64,000 nt of DNA from assembly GCF_047971665.1 (NCBI RefSeq), contig NZ_JBKEAA010000007.1:1-64000 (forward strand), read 5' to 3'. The notes under the pieces are model-generated. The model ran no database searches. It worked only from the letters and a program-made list of their open reading frames with translations, and was not told the DNA's origin. Shown piece by piece: positions 51,334 through 59,223 of the stretch (position 1 is the first letter of the stretch; the number at the start of each line of letters is the position of its first letter). The position numbers and the translations under genes are program-made. Source of the DNA: Castellaniella sp047971665 (GTDB taxonomy: Bacteria; Pseudomonadota; Gammaproteobacteria; Burkholderiales; Burkholderiaceae_B).

Positions 51334-51789
51334 TCAGGCCATTTCGCCTTGCACGGTGACCGAAATATCGGCCACCACGTCGGCGTGCAGCGCAACCTGC
51401 AGCGGGAACTCGCCCACGGTCTTGATGGCACCGTCCGGCATGCGGACCTGCGCCTTGTGCACATCGGCAAACCCGGCGGCCTGCAAAGCAGCCGCCACAT
51501 CCATGTTGGTGACCGAACCGAACAGACGGCCATCGACACCGGCCTTCTGGTTGATGGTCAGGACATAGCCCGACAGCTTTTCGCCGACGGCCTGGGCCGC
51601 GGCCAGCTTTTCGGCCTGGTGCTTTTCGAGCTCGGCGCGGCGGGCCTCGAATTCCTTGAGGGCGGTTTCTGTCGCGCGACGGGCGATTTTCTGGGGAATC
51701 AGGTAGTTGCGGGCATAGCCGTCGCGAACGCGGACCACATCGCCCAGATTACCGAGATTGACGACTTTTTCAAGCAGAATGACTTGCAT
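51334..51789 (-). CDS. rplI: Ribosomal protein bL9
   Basis: 151 residues. The N-terminal RNA-binding domain reads MQVILLEKVVNLGNLGDVVRVRDGYARNYLIP, the family signature. A long connecting helix rich in Glu, Lys and Ala follows, then the C-terminal domain LFGSVTNMDVAAAL. Large-subunit protein, last gene of the rpsF-priB-rpsR-rplI operon, followed by a strong terminator. Confidence 0.98.
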   Translation of the reverse strand: MQVILLEKVVNLGNLGDVVRVRDGYARNYLIPQKIARRATETALKEFEARRAELEKHQAEKLAAAQAVGEKLSGYVLTINQKAGVDGRLFGSVTNMDVAAALQAAGFADVHKAQVRMPDGAIKTVGEFPLQVALHADVVADISVTVQGEMA

Positions 51790-51805
51790 GACGGGAGACC
51801 TCGGA

Positions 51806-52078
51806 TCAGTTGTGGTTGTCGGTGTACGGCAACAGGGCCAGGAAACGCGCGCGCTTGATGGCAGTATCCAGCTGACGCTGGTAGTGCGCCTTGGTACCGG
51901 TCAGACGGGCCGGAATGATCTTGCCGTTTTCCTGGATGAAATCGCGCAGGGTGTCCAGATCCTTGTAATCGATCTCTTCGACCTTGGCGACGGTAAAGCG
52001 GCAGAACTTGCGGCGCTTGAACAGCGGATTCTGTTGCCCGAACTTGCGCTTTTCCTTGGATTTTTTGAAATAAGCCAT
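51806..52078 (-). CDS. rpsR: Ribosomal protein bS18
   Basis: 90 residues. RRKFCRFTVAKVEEIDYKD and KIIPARLTGTKAHYQRQLDTAIKRARFLALLPYT are the universal bS18 segments. It binds bS6 on the small subunit. It lies between priB and rplI. The 71 bases before it contain a 15-bp direct repeat (CCCGGCATGTTCATT at 52108 and 52135). Confidence 0.98.
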   Translation of the reverse strand: MAYFKKSKEKRKFGQQNPLFKRRKFCRFTVAKVEEIDYKDLDTLRDFIQENGKIIPARLTGTKAHYQRQLDTAIKRARFLALLPYTDNHN

Positions 52079-52149
52079 GATGGTTGCCTTTCTCTGTGGC
52101 CGGTATGCCCGGCATGTTCATTGGCCGGGCCACACCCGGCATGTTCATT

Positions 52150-52443
52150 TCAGTGTGCCTGCGCGATCCGCTGGATGTGTAACACCAGCCGGTCCGAACC
52201 TTGACGGAGGGGTGCCAAGAATCCGATTGCCTGGACCCGTCCGCCGATCGGCGTTCCGGCCAGTTCCCGGGCCACATCCCCCAGTGCCACGGCCTGCAGT
52301 TCCATGCAGACCTTGCGGGGAGCGCCAGCCTCGATCACCTCGGATTCGTGTGCCATCCGGAGCCGCAGCACCGGTGTTCCCGCCGGTGTGTGACGCAACG
52401 GCTCGGCCTCGACCACGCACGCTGCGATTTCGACCCGGTTCAC
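52150..52443 (-). CDS. priB: Primosomal replication protein N (PriB)
   Basis: 97 residues of the single-strand-binding OB fold. Its start NRVEIAACVVEAEPLRHTPAG matches PriB; the lengths and the position between rpsF and rpsR agree. It acts in replication restart with PriA. The start is GTG 52443, 19 bases after the rpsF stop, with a weak Shine-Dalgarno sequence. Confidence 0.92.
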   Translation of the reverse strand: MNRVEIAACVVEAEPLRHTPAGTPVLRLRMAHESEVIEAGAPRKVCMELQAVALGDVARELAGTPIGGRVQAIGFLAPLRQGSDRLVLHIQRIAQAH

Positions 52444-52462
52444 GGAATACGCAAGCCCCTGA

Positions 52463-52831
52463 TCAGGAATTCGTGGACTCGGTGGCGGTCGCCTTGCGGG
52501 CTTCCTCGCGCTCGACCGACTTCATCATGATGGAAGGTTCGGTGTGAGCATGCTTGGTCTTGACGAACAGGTGGCGCAGGATCGCGTCGTTGTACCGGAA
52601 CGAGTGTTCCATCTCGTCCAGCGCGGCCTGGCCGCACTCGATGTTAAAGCACACATAGTGGGCCTTGACGAGTTTCTGGATGGGATAGGCCAGCTGGCGG
52701 CGGCCCCAATCCTCGACACGATGGATCTGGCCGCCATTGCTGGTGACCATGGACTGATAGCGTTCGATCATGGCGGGCACCTGCTCGCTTTGATCGGGAT
52801 GCACAATGAACACTACTTCGTAGTGGCGCAT
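52463..52831 (-). CDS. rpsF: Ribosomal protein bS6
   Basis: 122 residues. MRHYEVVFIVHPDQSEQVPAMIERY and the RRQLAYPIQKLVKAHYVCFNIEC region are family-typical, with a charged tail ending EEARKATATESTNS. ATG 52831 has AAGGAG 6 bases upstream, which overrules the longer open frame. First gene of the operon, with a leader of about 124 nt and a promoter at 52962. Confidence 0.97.
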   Translation of the reverse strand: MRHYEVVFIVHPDQSEQVPAMIERYQSMVTSNGGQIHRVEDWGRRQLAYPIQKLVKAHYVCFNIECGQAALDEMEHSFRYNDAILRHLFVKTKHAHTEPSIMMKSVEREEARKATATESTNS

Positions 52832-52967
52832 AGAAGACTCCTTATGGATATCTGCGGTGTTGACAGACAGCCCGCCGGCACGATGTGCCCCTCCATCCGG
52901 AGAGCCACGGACAAGCCAAAAGAACGGCTTGCCACAAGCACGGTCGAGCAAGTAACCAAGCATTCTA
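52832..52967 (-). promoter_or_regulatory. rpsF operon promoter and structured leader
   Basis: On the minus strand TGCTAGAAT gives an extended -10 (TAGAAT at 52967-52962) with a poor -35. The leader of about 124 nt contains CAAGCC/GGCTTG and CTCC-GGAT-GGAG hairpins before the Shine-Dalgarno sequence. S6:S18 complexes bind rpsF leaders in several bacteria, so autoregulation is plausible. The specific protein-binding motif was not confirmed. Further upstream, TCGGGGCCGGCCCCGA (53026-53041) is a perfect 16-bp palindrome after folE2. Confidence 0.5.
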
Positions 52968-53093
52968 GCATAGCCGCCCCTGAAACAGGAAAACTGTCAT
53001 GGCCGGCCTGCGCCTGCGCCTGCGGTCGGGGCCGGCCCCGAACCGAGCCAAGCGCGGGCGCGCCATCCCGGGACGGGTTGACGCGCCGGCGTT

Positions 53094-53906
53094 CTAATGG
53101 CTGCGCACCACCGCGTAGGCGGAATGATTGTGGATGGACTCGAAATTCTCTGCCGTGACCTGATAGGAGGCGACCCCCGGCAAATGCTGCAACATCACGG
53201 CCACGTCGCGCACCAGGTCTTCGACGAATTTCGGGTTCTCATAAGCGCGTTCGGTGACGAATTTCTCGTCGGCGCGCTTGAGCAGCCCCCACAATTCGCA
53301 CGAGGCCTGCGACTCCACGCCCCGGATCAGGGCATCCAGGTCCACGGCCTGGACCGCGTCGTATTCCAGGTCCACGGAGACGTGCGAGCGCTGATTGTGC
53401 GCGCCGTACTCGGAAATCGCCTTCGAGCAAGGACACAGGCTGGTCACCGGGACCTGGACGAACAGGGAAAACCGCGGCGCCGTCCCCCGGCGCGCACGGA
53501 CGGACCAGCGGACCTGATAGTCCATCAGGCTGCGCACGCCGGACACGGGCGCAGGTTTTTCGATGAAATAAGGAAAACGGGCGGTCACATCACCGACGTC
53601 GGCCTGCAACAGGTCCAGCATGGACTGCGCCATGGCGCACAGCGCCGCGGGCGTCATCGGCTCGGTACGGCGCGACTCCAGCAGAGAAATGAAACGCGAC
53701 ATGTGCGTGCCTTTTTCGTCGGCGGGCAACGCCACGGTCATTTCCCAGTCGGCCACGGTCGCCTGAGACTGACCCGCACCAGTCACCACCAGCAGCGGGT
53801 GGCGCACGCCACGTACGCCGACCCGCTGGATGGCAATCCGGCGCGTATCCGGTCCGCTTTGCACGTCCGGCATCGTCATGGCAACCGGATCCAGCAAGGT
53901 GTTCAT
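53094..53906 (-). CDS. folE2: GTP cyclohydrolase FolE2
   Basis: 270 residues of the type IB GTP cyclohydrolase (COG1469), first step to tetrahydrofolate and queuosine. The metal/catalytic cysteine region is VTSLCPCSKAISEYGAHNQRS near residue 155, and the His/Glu-containing VKNFESIHNHSA-like end (ENFESIHNHSAY) is present. FolE2 works with several metals and is often used under zinc limitation in species that also have FolE. Its ATG overlaps the dxs stop (ATGA). Last gene of xseB-ispA-dxs-folE2. Confidence 0.93.
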   Translation of the reverse strand: MNTLLDPVAMTMPDVQSGPDTRRIAIQRVGVRGVRHPLLVVTGAGQSQATVADWEMTVALPADEKGTHMSRFISLLESRRTEPMTPAALCAMAQSMLDLLQADVGDVTARFPYFIEKPAPVSGVRSLMDYQVRWSVRARRGTAPRFSLFVQVPVTSLCPCSKAISEYGAHNQRSHVSVDLEYDAVQAVDLDALIRGVESQASCELWGLLKRADEKFVTERAYENPKFVEDLVRDVAVMLQHLPGVASYQVTAENFESIHNHSAYAVVRSH

Positions 53907-55762
53907 GAAGCATTCCTTTTCAAACGCTGGCGTATCGACGCCTCGATGCCCCCGGCATCCAGGCCGAGGCCTGCGAGGACGACCTTCTGGTCGCCATGGT
54001 CGATGAATTCATCCGGCAAGCCAAGTTGCAGGATCGGACGGACGATCGCCTCCCGGCTCAGCCACTCCGCGACAGCGCTGCCCGCGCCGCCCATGACAGC
54101 CCCCTCCTCGAGGGTGACGAACAGGTCATGCGACTCGGCCAGATGCCGCAACAGCGCCTCGTCGAGCGGCTTGACGAAGCGCATGTCCACCAGTGTAGCG
54201 CCCAGCGCCCGGGCTGCGCGCTCGGCCTCGGGCAACAAGGTGCCGAACACCAGCAGCGCCACCTCCCTGCCCTCGCGACGCACCACGGCGCGGCCGATTT
54301 CGACTGGATCGAGGCTGTCCCCCGGCTCGGCACCGCAACCGGCGCCGCGCGGGTAACGGATCGAGGCCGGCCCCTCGTGGAGGAAACAGGTGTTGAGCAG
54401 CAACCGGGCTTCGTGCTCATCCGAGGGCGTGGCGATCACCAGGTTCGGAATGCAGCGCAAATAGGCAATATCGTAGTTCCCGGCATGGGTGGCCCCATCG
54501 GCGCCCACGATGCCGGCCCGATCCAGCGCGAAGGTCACGTCCAGATCCTGCAACGCCACATCATGAATCAGCTGGTCGTAGCCGCGCTGCAAGAAGGTGG
54601 AATAGATGGCCACCACGGGCTTGCAGCCCTCGCAGGCCAGTCCGGCGGCAAAGGTCACCGCATGCTGCTCGGCGATGCCGACGTCGAAATAGCGCTGTGG
54701 AAAACGGCGCTCGAACTCGACCAGGCCGCTGCCTTCGCGCATGGCCGGGGTGATGCCGACCAACCGCGTGTCGGCCTCAGCCATGTCGCAAAGCCAGGTA
54801 CCGAAGACCTGGGTGAAGGTCCGGCGCGCGGGAGCGGCGGATTTCTGAATGCCGACCGAGGGATCGAATTTTCCCGGGCCATGGTACAGAACCGGGTCGG
54901 CCTCGGCCAGCTTGTAACCCTGGCCCTTGCGCGTCACGACATGCAGAAACTGCAGGCCGCCGAGCCGGCGCAGGTTTTCCAGCGTGGGAATCAGGACGTC
55001 CAGGTCGTGGCCATCGATCGGCCCCATGTAGTTGAAACCCAGCTCTTCGAACAGCGTGGCCGGCGACAGCATGCCCTTGGCATGGCCCTCGAGCTTGCGC
55101 GCCAGCGCCAGCACCGGCGGCACGTGCTGCAGCACGGCCCGCCCCATATGCTTGGCGTGGGCGTAGAACTGGCCCGACAGCAGGCGGGCAAAATAATAGT
55201 TGAGCGCCCCCACCGGCGGCGAAATCGACATGTCGTTGTCGTTGAGCACGACCAGCAGGTTCACGTCTGGCGTCACGCCGGCATTGTTCAAGGCCTCGAA
55301 CGCCATGCCGGCCGTCATGGCGCCATCGCCGATCACGGCGATATGCTGGCGCTCGACACCGGCGTTGCGCGAAGCCACCGCCATGCCGAGCGCGGCGGAA
55401 ATCGAGGTCGAGGAATGCGCTGTCCCGAAAGCGTCATAGGGCGATTCGGCGCGTTTCGGAAAACCGGAGATTCCGCCCTGCTGGCGCAAGCCGGCCATGG
55501 CTTCGCGGCGCCCGGTCAGGATCTTGTGCGGATAGGATTGATGGCCGACATCCCAGACCAGCCGGTCATCGGGCGTATTGAACGCATAGTGGAGCGCCAG
55601 GGTCAGCTCGACCGTCCCCAGGTTGGAGGACAGGTGCCCGCCAGTGCGCGACACGGAGTCCAGCACGAACGCCCGCAACTCGGCGGCCAGATCCTTGAGA
55701 TGCTGACGATCCAGCCGGCGCAGGTCCGCAGGCGATTGGATGTCTTCCAGTTGTCTAGTCAT
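53903..55762 (-). CDS. dxs: 1-deoxy-D-xylulose-5-phosphate synthase
   Basis: 619 residues, thiamine-diphosphate enzyme that condenses pyruvate and glyceraldehyde 3-phosphate, entry to the MEP isoprenoid pathway. Motifs: VWDVGHQSYPHKILTGR, GDGAMTAGMAFEALN (ThDP/Mg motif ending NDNDMSIS), the transketolase-like Glu region in VGIAEQHAVTFAAG, and DRAGIVGADGATHAG. Length is standard. Coupled to folE2, and 12 bases after ispA. Confidence 0.97.
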   Translation of the reverse strand: MTRQLEDIQSPADLRRLDRQHLKDLAAELRAFVLDSVSRTGGHLSSNLGTVELTLALHYAFNTPDDRLVWDVGHQSYPHKILTGRREAMAGLRQQGGISGFPKRAESPYDAFGTAHSSTSISAALGMAVASRNAGVERQHIAVIGDGAMTAGMAFEALNNAGVTPDVNLLVVLNDNDMSISPPVGALNYYFARLLSGQFYAHAKHMGRAVLQHVPPVLALARKLEGHAKGMLSPATLFEELGFNYMGPIDGHDLDVLIPTLENLRRLGGLQFLHVVTRKGQGYKLAEADPVLYHGPGKFDPSVGIQKSAAPARRTFTQVFGTWLCDMAEADTRLVGITPAMREGSGLVEFERRFPQRYFDVGIAEQHAVTFAAGLACEGCKPVVAIYSTFLQRGYDQLIHDVALQDLDVTFALDRAGIVGADGATHAGNYDIAYLRCIPNLVIATPSDEHEARLLLNTCFLHEGPASIRYPRGAGCGAEPGDSLDPVEIGRAVVRREGREVALLVFGTLLPEAERAARALGATLVDMRFVKPLDEALLRHLAESHDLFVTLEEGAVMGGAGSAVAEWLSREAIVRPILQLGLPDEFIDHGDQKVVLAGLGLDAGGIEASIRQRLKRNAS

Positions 55763-55774
55763 GATGCCTTGAAT

Positions 55775-56689
55775 CTAATGGGACCGGCCGATGATGTAGT
55801 CGGCCAGTTCACGCAAGCGGCTGGCCGACGGCCCCAGCGGCAACAGCGCGGCATATGCCTGTTCGCGCAGGCTGGCGAGCAGTTCGCGCGAGCCTTCCAG
55901 CCCCATGATGGATACGTAGGTCGGTTTGCCCTGAGCGACGTCCTTGCCGGCGGTCTTGCCCAGCGTGGCCGAATCGGCGGTCACGTCCAGGATGTCATCC
56001 ACGACCTGAAAAGCCAGGCCCATGGCCGAAGCATAGGATTCCAGACCAGCACGGGCCGTGCTGCTGGCGCCGGCAACCACACCGCCCAGCAATACGCTGG
56101 CCTCGAGCAGAGCGCCGGTTTTCATGCGGTGCATGTGCTGCAACGCCTCGACCGGCAATTCGAGGCCGACACTGGCGCAATCGATGGCCTGGCCGCCCAC
56201 CATGCCATCGCTGCCCGCCGCCCTGGCCAGCAGCTGGACCGCCTGGACGATCAGCGCCGGCGCAATGGGCATCTGCGCCAGGCAGTCGAACGCCAGGGGC
56301 TGCAAGGCGTCTCCAGCCAGCATCGCCAGCGCCTCGTCGTCGAAATGACGATGCACCGTGGGCCGGCCACGCCGCAGATCGTCATCATCCATGCAGGGCA
56401 GATCGTCATGAATCAGCGAATAGGCGTGGATCAGTTCCACGGCGGCGGCGGCCGCATCCAGCGCCAGCCCCTGGGCCGCGGCAGTCCCGGAAACGCGGTT
56501 GACCTCGCCGGCCGCATAGACCAGCGCCGCCCGCACCCGCTTGCCCGGCCCGAGAACGGCGTATCGCATCGCCTCGTGCAGGCGGGCCGGATCGTCCTGA
56601 ACGGACGGCAGCAATTCGTCGAGCACGGTCGCGCTGTGCGCCACCCGGTCACGCAGCCAGGTCTCGAAATCCTCCGTCGCAAGGGTCAT
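55775..56689 (-). CDS. ispA: Farnesyl diphosphate synthase
   Basis: 304 residues. First aspartate-rich motif LIHDDLPCMDDDDLRRG near residue 90 and second FQVVDDILDVT near 230 bind the Mg-diphosphates; KTGALLEASV is also typical. It makes C15 farnesyl diphosphate, used for undecaprenyl phosphate, quinones and, in this organism, squalene through HpnD. Its ATG overlaps the xseB stop (ATGA). Confidence 0.96.
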   Translation of the reverse strand: MTLATEDFETWLRDRVAHSATVLDELLPSVQDDPARLHEAMRYAVLGPGKRVRAALVYAAGEVNRVSGTAAAQGLALDAAAAAVELIHAYSLIHDDLPCMDDDDLRRGRPTVHRHFDDEALAMLAGDALQPLAFDCLAQMPIAPALIVQAVQLLARAAGSDGMVGGQAIDCASVGLELPVEALQHMHRMKTGALLEASVLLGGVVAGASSTARAGLESYASAMGLAFQVVDDILDVTADSATLGKTAGKDVAQGKPTYVSIMGLEGSRELLASLREQAYAALLPLGPSASRLRELADYIIGRSH

Positions 56690-56973
56690 GTCACATCCCG
56701 CGAACCGGCTTCGCCGAAAGGCTGGAGCAACTGCCCCTGGAGAACCTGAACCTGCTGCTCGGCGGCTTCCAGACGTTGCTGGCAGACCTGCGCAAGCGCC
56801 ACGCCCCGCTGATACAGCGCAATCGATTCGTCCAGGCCCAGGTCGCCCTCGTTCATCCGGCCTGCCAGACGCTCGAGCTCGGCCAGCGCCGTCTCGAAGT
56901 CCCGAGGCAATGGATCATCGGACCGGAGCGCACTGTCCGGCAACGGAGTTTGATCGTTGATCATGGGTTTCAT
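56686..56973 (-). CDS. xseB: Exodeoxyribonuclease VII small subunit
   Basis: 95 residues. The coiled, two-helix core FETALAELERLAGRMNEGDLGLDESIALYQRGVALAQVCQQRL is the XseB signature. It pairs with XseA (not in the window). ATG 56973 is chosen; ATG 56964 is an alternative three codons on. The preceding open frame has no family match. First gene of the isoprenoid operon, a conserved order in proteobacteria. Confidence 0.93.
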   Translation of the reverse strand: MKPMINDQTPLPDSALRSDDPLPRDFETALAELERLAGRMNEGDLGLDESIALYQRGVALAQVCQQRLEAAEQQVQVLQGQLLQPFGEAGSRDVT

Positions 56974-56991
56974 CTGAGCATTCCAGACTGA

Positions 56992-57020
56992 ATTGTACGG
57001 GAACCCCGAGGGTCCATGAA
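56992..57020 (-). promoter_or_regulatory. Promoter of xseB-ispA-dxs-folE2
   Basis: TTCATG (57020-57015), 17 bases, TACAAT (56997-56992) on the minus strand. The start would be near 56985, leaving about a dozen bases before xseB. On the opposite strand, TACAAT at 57053-57058 may serve the divergent Rieske gene. Confidence 0.4.
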
Positions 57021-57140
57021 ACCATCCCGCCCCTGCGCATTTCGAGGTAAGGTACAATTTTTTCCCCTGTCCCGGACCGGGCTTCGCGCCGGGGCGGCCA
57101 GACGGCGCGCCGGACGGTTTCATTCTTGCGGGGGGAACCA

Positions 57141-58307
57141 ATGACCAACCCTTATATCCCTTCCGGCACGGATCTGGCCAGCCAGCTCCCCGTCCACCAT
57201 TATTTTGATCCGGACATCCTGGCGCGTGAACGCAGCCATATTTTCGAACGCAGCGCGCGTTACGTGGGTCACGAAAAAATGGTGCCGGATTCCGGCGACT
57301 GGCGCACCTTGGCCCACGAAGGCGGAGGACGCGTCCTGCTGCGCGATCAGGCCGACGTACGCCTGCTGTCCAACGTCTGCCGCCATCGCCAGGCCCTGAT
57401 GCTGGGCAGCCAGACTGGACGCGACACCGACTGCGCAGCAGGCAATCTGTGCCGTACGGGCGGTCGCATCCTGTGTCCCATCCATCAATGGAGCTACGAC
57501 CCCCAGGGGCGGCTTCTGAACGCCCCGCTGTTTTCCGAAAAGCCCGATCTGCGGCTGCAGGAATTTCCGCTGCGCTCTTGCCACGGCCTGCTGTTCGAGG
57601 GCGCGCGCGATCCCATGCGCGACATCGGGGATCTATTCCAGCGGCCGGAATTCGACTTTTCCGACTATGTACTGGACCATGTGGAAGTCCATCCCTGTCA
57701 CTACAACTGGAAGACCTTCATCGAGGTCTACCTGGAGGACTATCACGTCGGCCCCTTCCATCCGGGCCTGGGCAGCTTCGTCACCTGCGATGACCTGGAA
57801 TGGGAATTCGGCGAATTTCACAGCATGCAGCGGGTCGGTGTGCACCAGGCCCTGGGCCAGCCGGGCACCGAGGTCTATCGCCAGTGGCACGACCGCCTGC
57901 TGCAGTACCGCTCAGGCACAGCCCCCGATTTCGGCGCAGTCTGGGTGACGTATTTCCCGACCCACATGATCGAGATCTATCCCCATGTCCTGGTGCTCTC
58001 CACGCTGCACCCCGTCAGCCCCCAGGAAACCGTCAATGTGATCGAGTTCTACTATCCCGAGGAAATCGTCGCCTTCGAACGCGAATTCATCGAGGCGCAG
58101 CGTGCCGCCTATCTTGAGACCGCGATCGAGGACGACGAGATCGGCGAACGCATGGATGCCGGACGCCGCGCCCTGATGGCGCGCGGCCAGAGCGAATGCG
58201 GTCCCTACCAGAGCCCCCTGGAAGACGGCATGGCACATTTCCATGCCTGGTACCGCCGCATGATGGATGAGTCGGGACGGATGACGCCCCCCTGCGGGCG
58301 GCCATAA
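57141..58307 (+). CDS. Rieske non-heme iron oxygenase, alpha-subunit type
   Basis: 388 residues. Rieske [2Fe-2S] ligands are Cys-x-His in CRHRQAL near residue 85 and Cys-x2-His in CPIHQW near 117. The mononuclear iron site is in the catalytic domain, EVYLEDYHVGPFHPGL near residue 195, with a distal Asp expected. This is the fold of aromatic-ring-hydroxylating and choline/carnitine-type oxygenases; the substrate is unknown. No reductase, ferredoxin or beta subunit is adjacent. ATG 57141 has GGGGGAA upstream. A palindromic repeat (locus C) begins 4 bases after the stop. Confidence 0.85.
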   Translation: MTNPYIPSGTDLASQLPVHHYFDPDILARERSHIFERSARYVGHEKMVPDSGDWRTLAHEGGGRVLLRDQADVRLLSNVCRHRQALMLGSQTGRDTDCAAGNLCRTGGRILCPIHQWSYDPQGRLLNAPLFSEKPDLRLQEFPLRSCHGLLFEGARDPMRDIGDLFQRPEFDFSDYVLDHVEVHPCHYNWKTFIEVYLEDYHVGPFHPGLGSFVTCDDLEWEFGEFHSMQRVGVHQALGQPGTEVYRQWHDRLLQYRSGTAPDFGAVWVTYFPTHMIEIYPHVLVLSTLHPVSPQETVNVIEFYYPEEIVAFEREFIEAQRAAYLETAIEDDEIGERMDAGRRALMARGQSECGPYQSPLEDGMAHFHAWYRRMMDESGRMTPPCGRP

Positions 58308-58310
58308 GCC

Positions 58311-58345
58311 AGACGAATCCGAGTGCCTTGCAAGGCACGAGGAGG
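58311..58345 (-). repeat. Palindromic repeat locus C, truncated unit
   Basis: GTGCCTTGCAAGGCAC (58323-58338), with flanks CGAATCCGA and GAGGAGGG, is the reverse complement of locus B's first palindrome and linker (CCTC-palindrome-TCGGATTCG). The CATGGAACAGTCC hairpin that should follow is missing. The unit stops within the 3' end of the Rieske gene region. Orientation is opposite to loci A and B. Confidence 0.8.
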
Positions 58346-58359
58346 GAAGGCCCGCAGAC

Positions 58360-59223
58360 TCAGCCGCGCTCGACCGGTCGGGAGGCGTCGGCGGACCATT
58401 CGCTCCAGGATCCCGGATACAGCGCGGAACCACGCAGGCCGGCCAGTTCCATGGCGAACAGATTATGGCAGGCCGTGATGCCCGAGCCACACTGATGCAC
58501 GATGCCGTGGTCCAGCCGGTCGCCCAGCAGGGATTCGAATTCGGCCCGCAGTTCGCCCGCCGGCTTGAAACGCCCGCCCGGTCCCAGATTGAGGGCAAAC
58601 GGCCGGTTCAGCGCTCCCGGGATATGGCCGCCCACCGCATCCATGGGTTCAACCGCGCCGCTGAAGCGCTCCGGCGCGCGCGCATCCAGCACCGTGAATC
58701 GCGGCTCGTTCAGATTGGCCAGAATGGCGCGGACATCCACGACGGGCATGGACGGCTTGCCCGAAAGCACCAGCCCCTGGATCGCCTGGGCTTCGCTCAG
58801 GGACGGCGCACAGGCGCCGGCCTCGACCGCGCCGCCGATGGCCTGCCAGGCGGCCCAGCCCCCGTCCAGGACCGCGACGGATTCATGCCCCAGCCAACGC
58901 AACATCCACCATAAATGCGCCGCGAACATCGCGTTGCCGGCATCGTAGATCACCACATCAGAGCGGACCGTCAGCCCCTGGGCCCGCATCAGCGCGGCAA
59001 AGTCGGCGCGATCCGGCAAAGGGTGGCGGCCGTTGCGGCCGGTCTTGAGGGCGCTCAGCTGAGTTTCATGATCCAGATACAGGGCGCCGGGCACATGCCC
59101 CGACTCGTAAGCACGCCGCCCCGCCTGATGATCCGCCAGATCGTGGCGCACATCGAACACCAGACACCCCGGCCGGGCCAGGCGATCGCGCAGGGCCTCG
59201 GGCTGAATCAGCAATGTGGTCAT
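58360..59223 (-). CDS. sseA: 3-mercaptopyruvate/thiosulfate sulfurtransferase SseA
   Basis: 287 residues with two rhodanese domains. The inactive N-terminal domain starts VFDVRHDLADHQAGRRAYESGHVPGALYL. The active C-terminal one has the catalytic loop QCGSGITA (Cys near residue 242), whose CGSGxTA form is the mercaptopyruvate type. The open frame continues upstream through the EamA gene, but ATG 59223 overlaps the EamA stop (ATGA) and gives the family start. Cytoplasmic sulfur transfer. Confidence 0.92.
   Translation of the reverse strand: MTTLLIQPEALRDRLARPGCLVFDVRHDLADHQAGRRAYESGHVPGALYLDHETQLSALKTGRNGRHPLPDRADFAALMRAQGLTVRSDVVIYDAGNAMFAAHLWWMLRWLGHESVAVLDGGWAAWQAIGGAVEAGACAPSLSEAQAIQGLVLSGKPSMPVVDVRAILANLNEPRFTVLDARAPERFSGAVEPMDAVGGHIPGALNRPFALNLGPGGRFKPAGELRAEFESLLGDRLDHGIVHQCGSGITACHNLFAMELAGLRGSALYPGSWSEWSADASRPVERG

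Noticed and set aside
53996..56749. A 917-codon plus-strand frame antisense to dxs and ispA
   Set aside because: Composition (Gln, His, Gly, Arg rich) and lack of motifs mark it as a complement of codon-biased genes; dxs and ispA on the other strand are certain.
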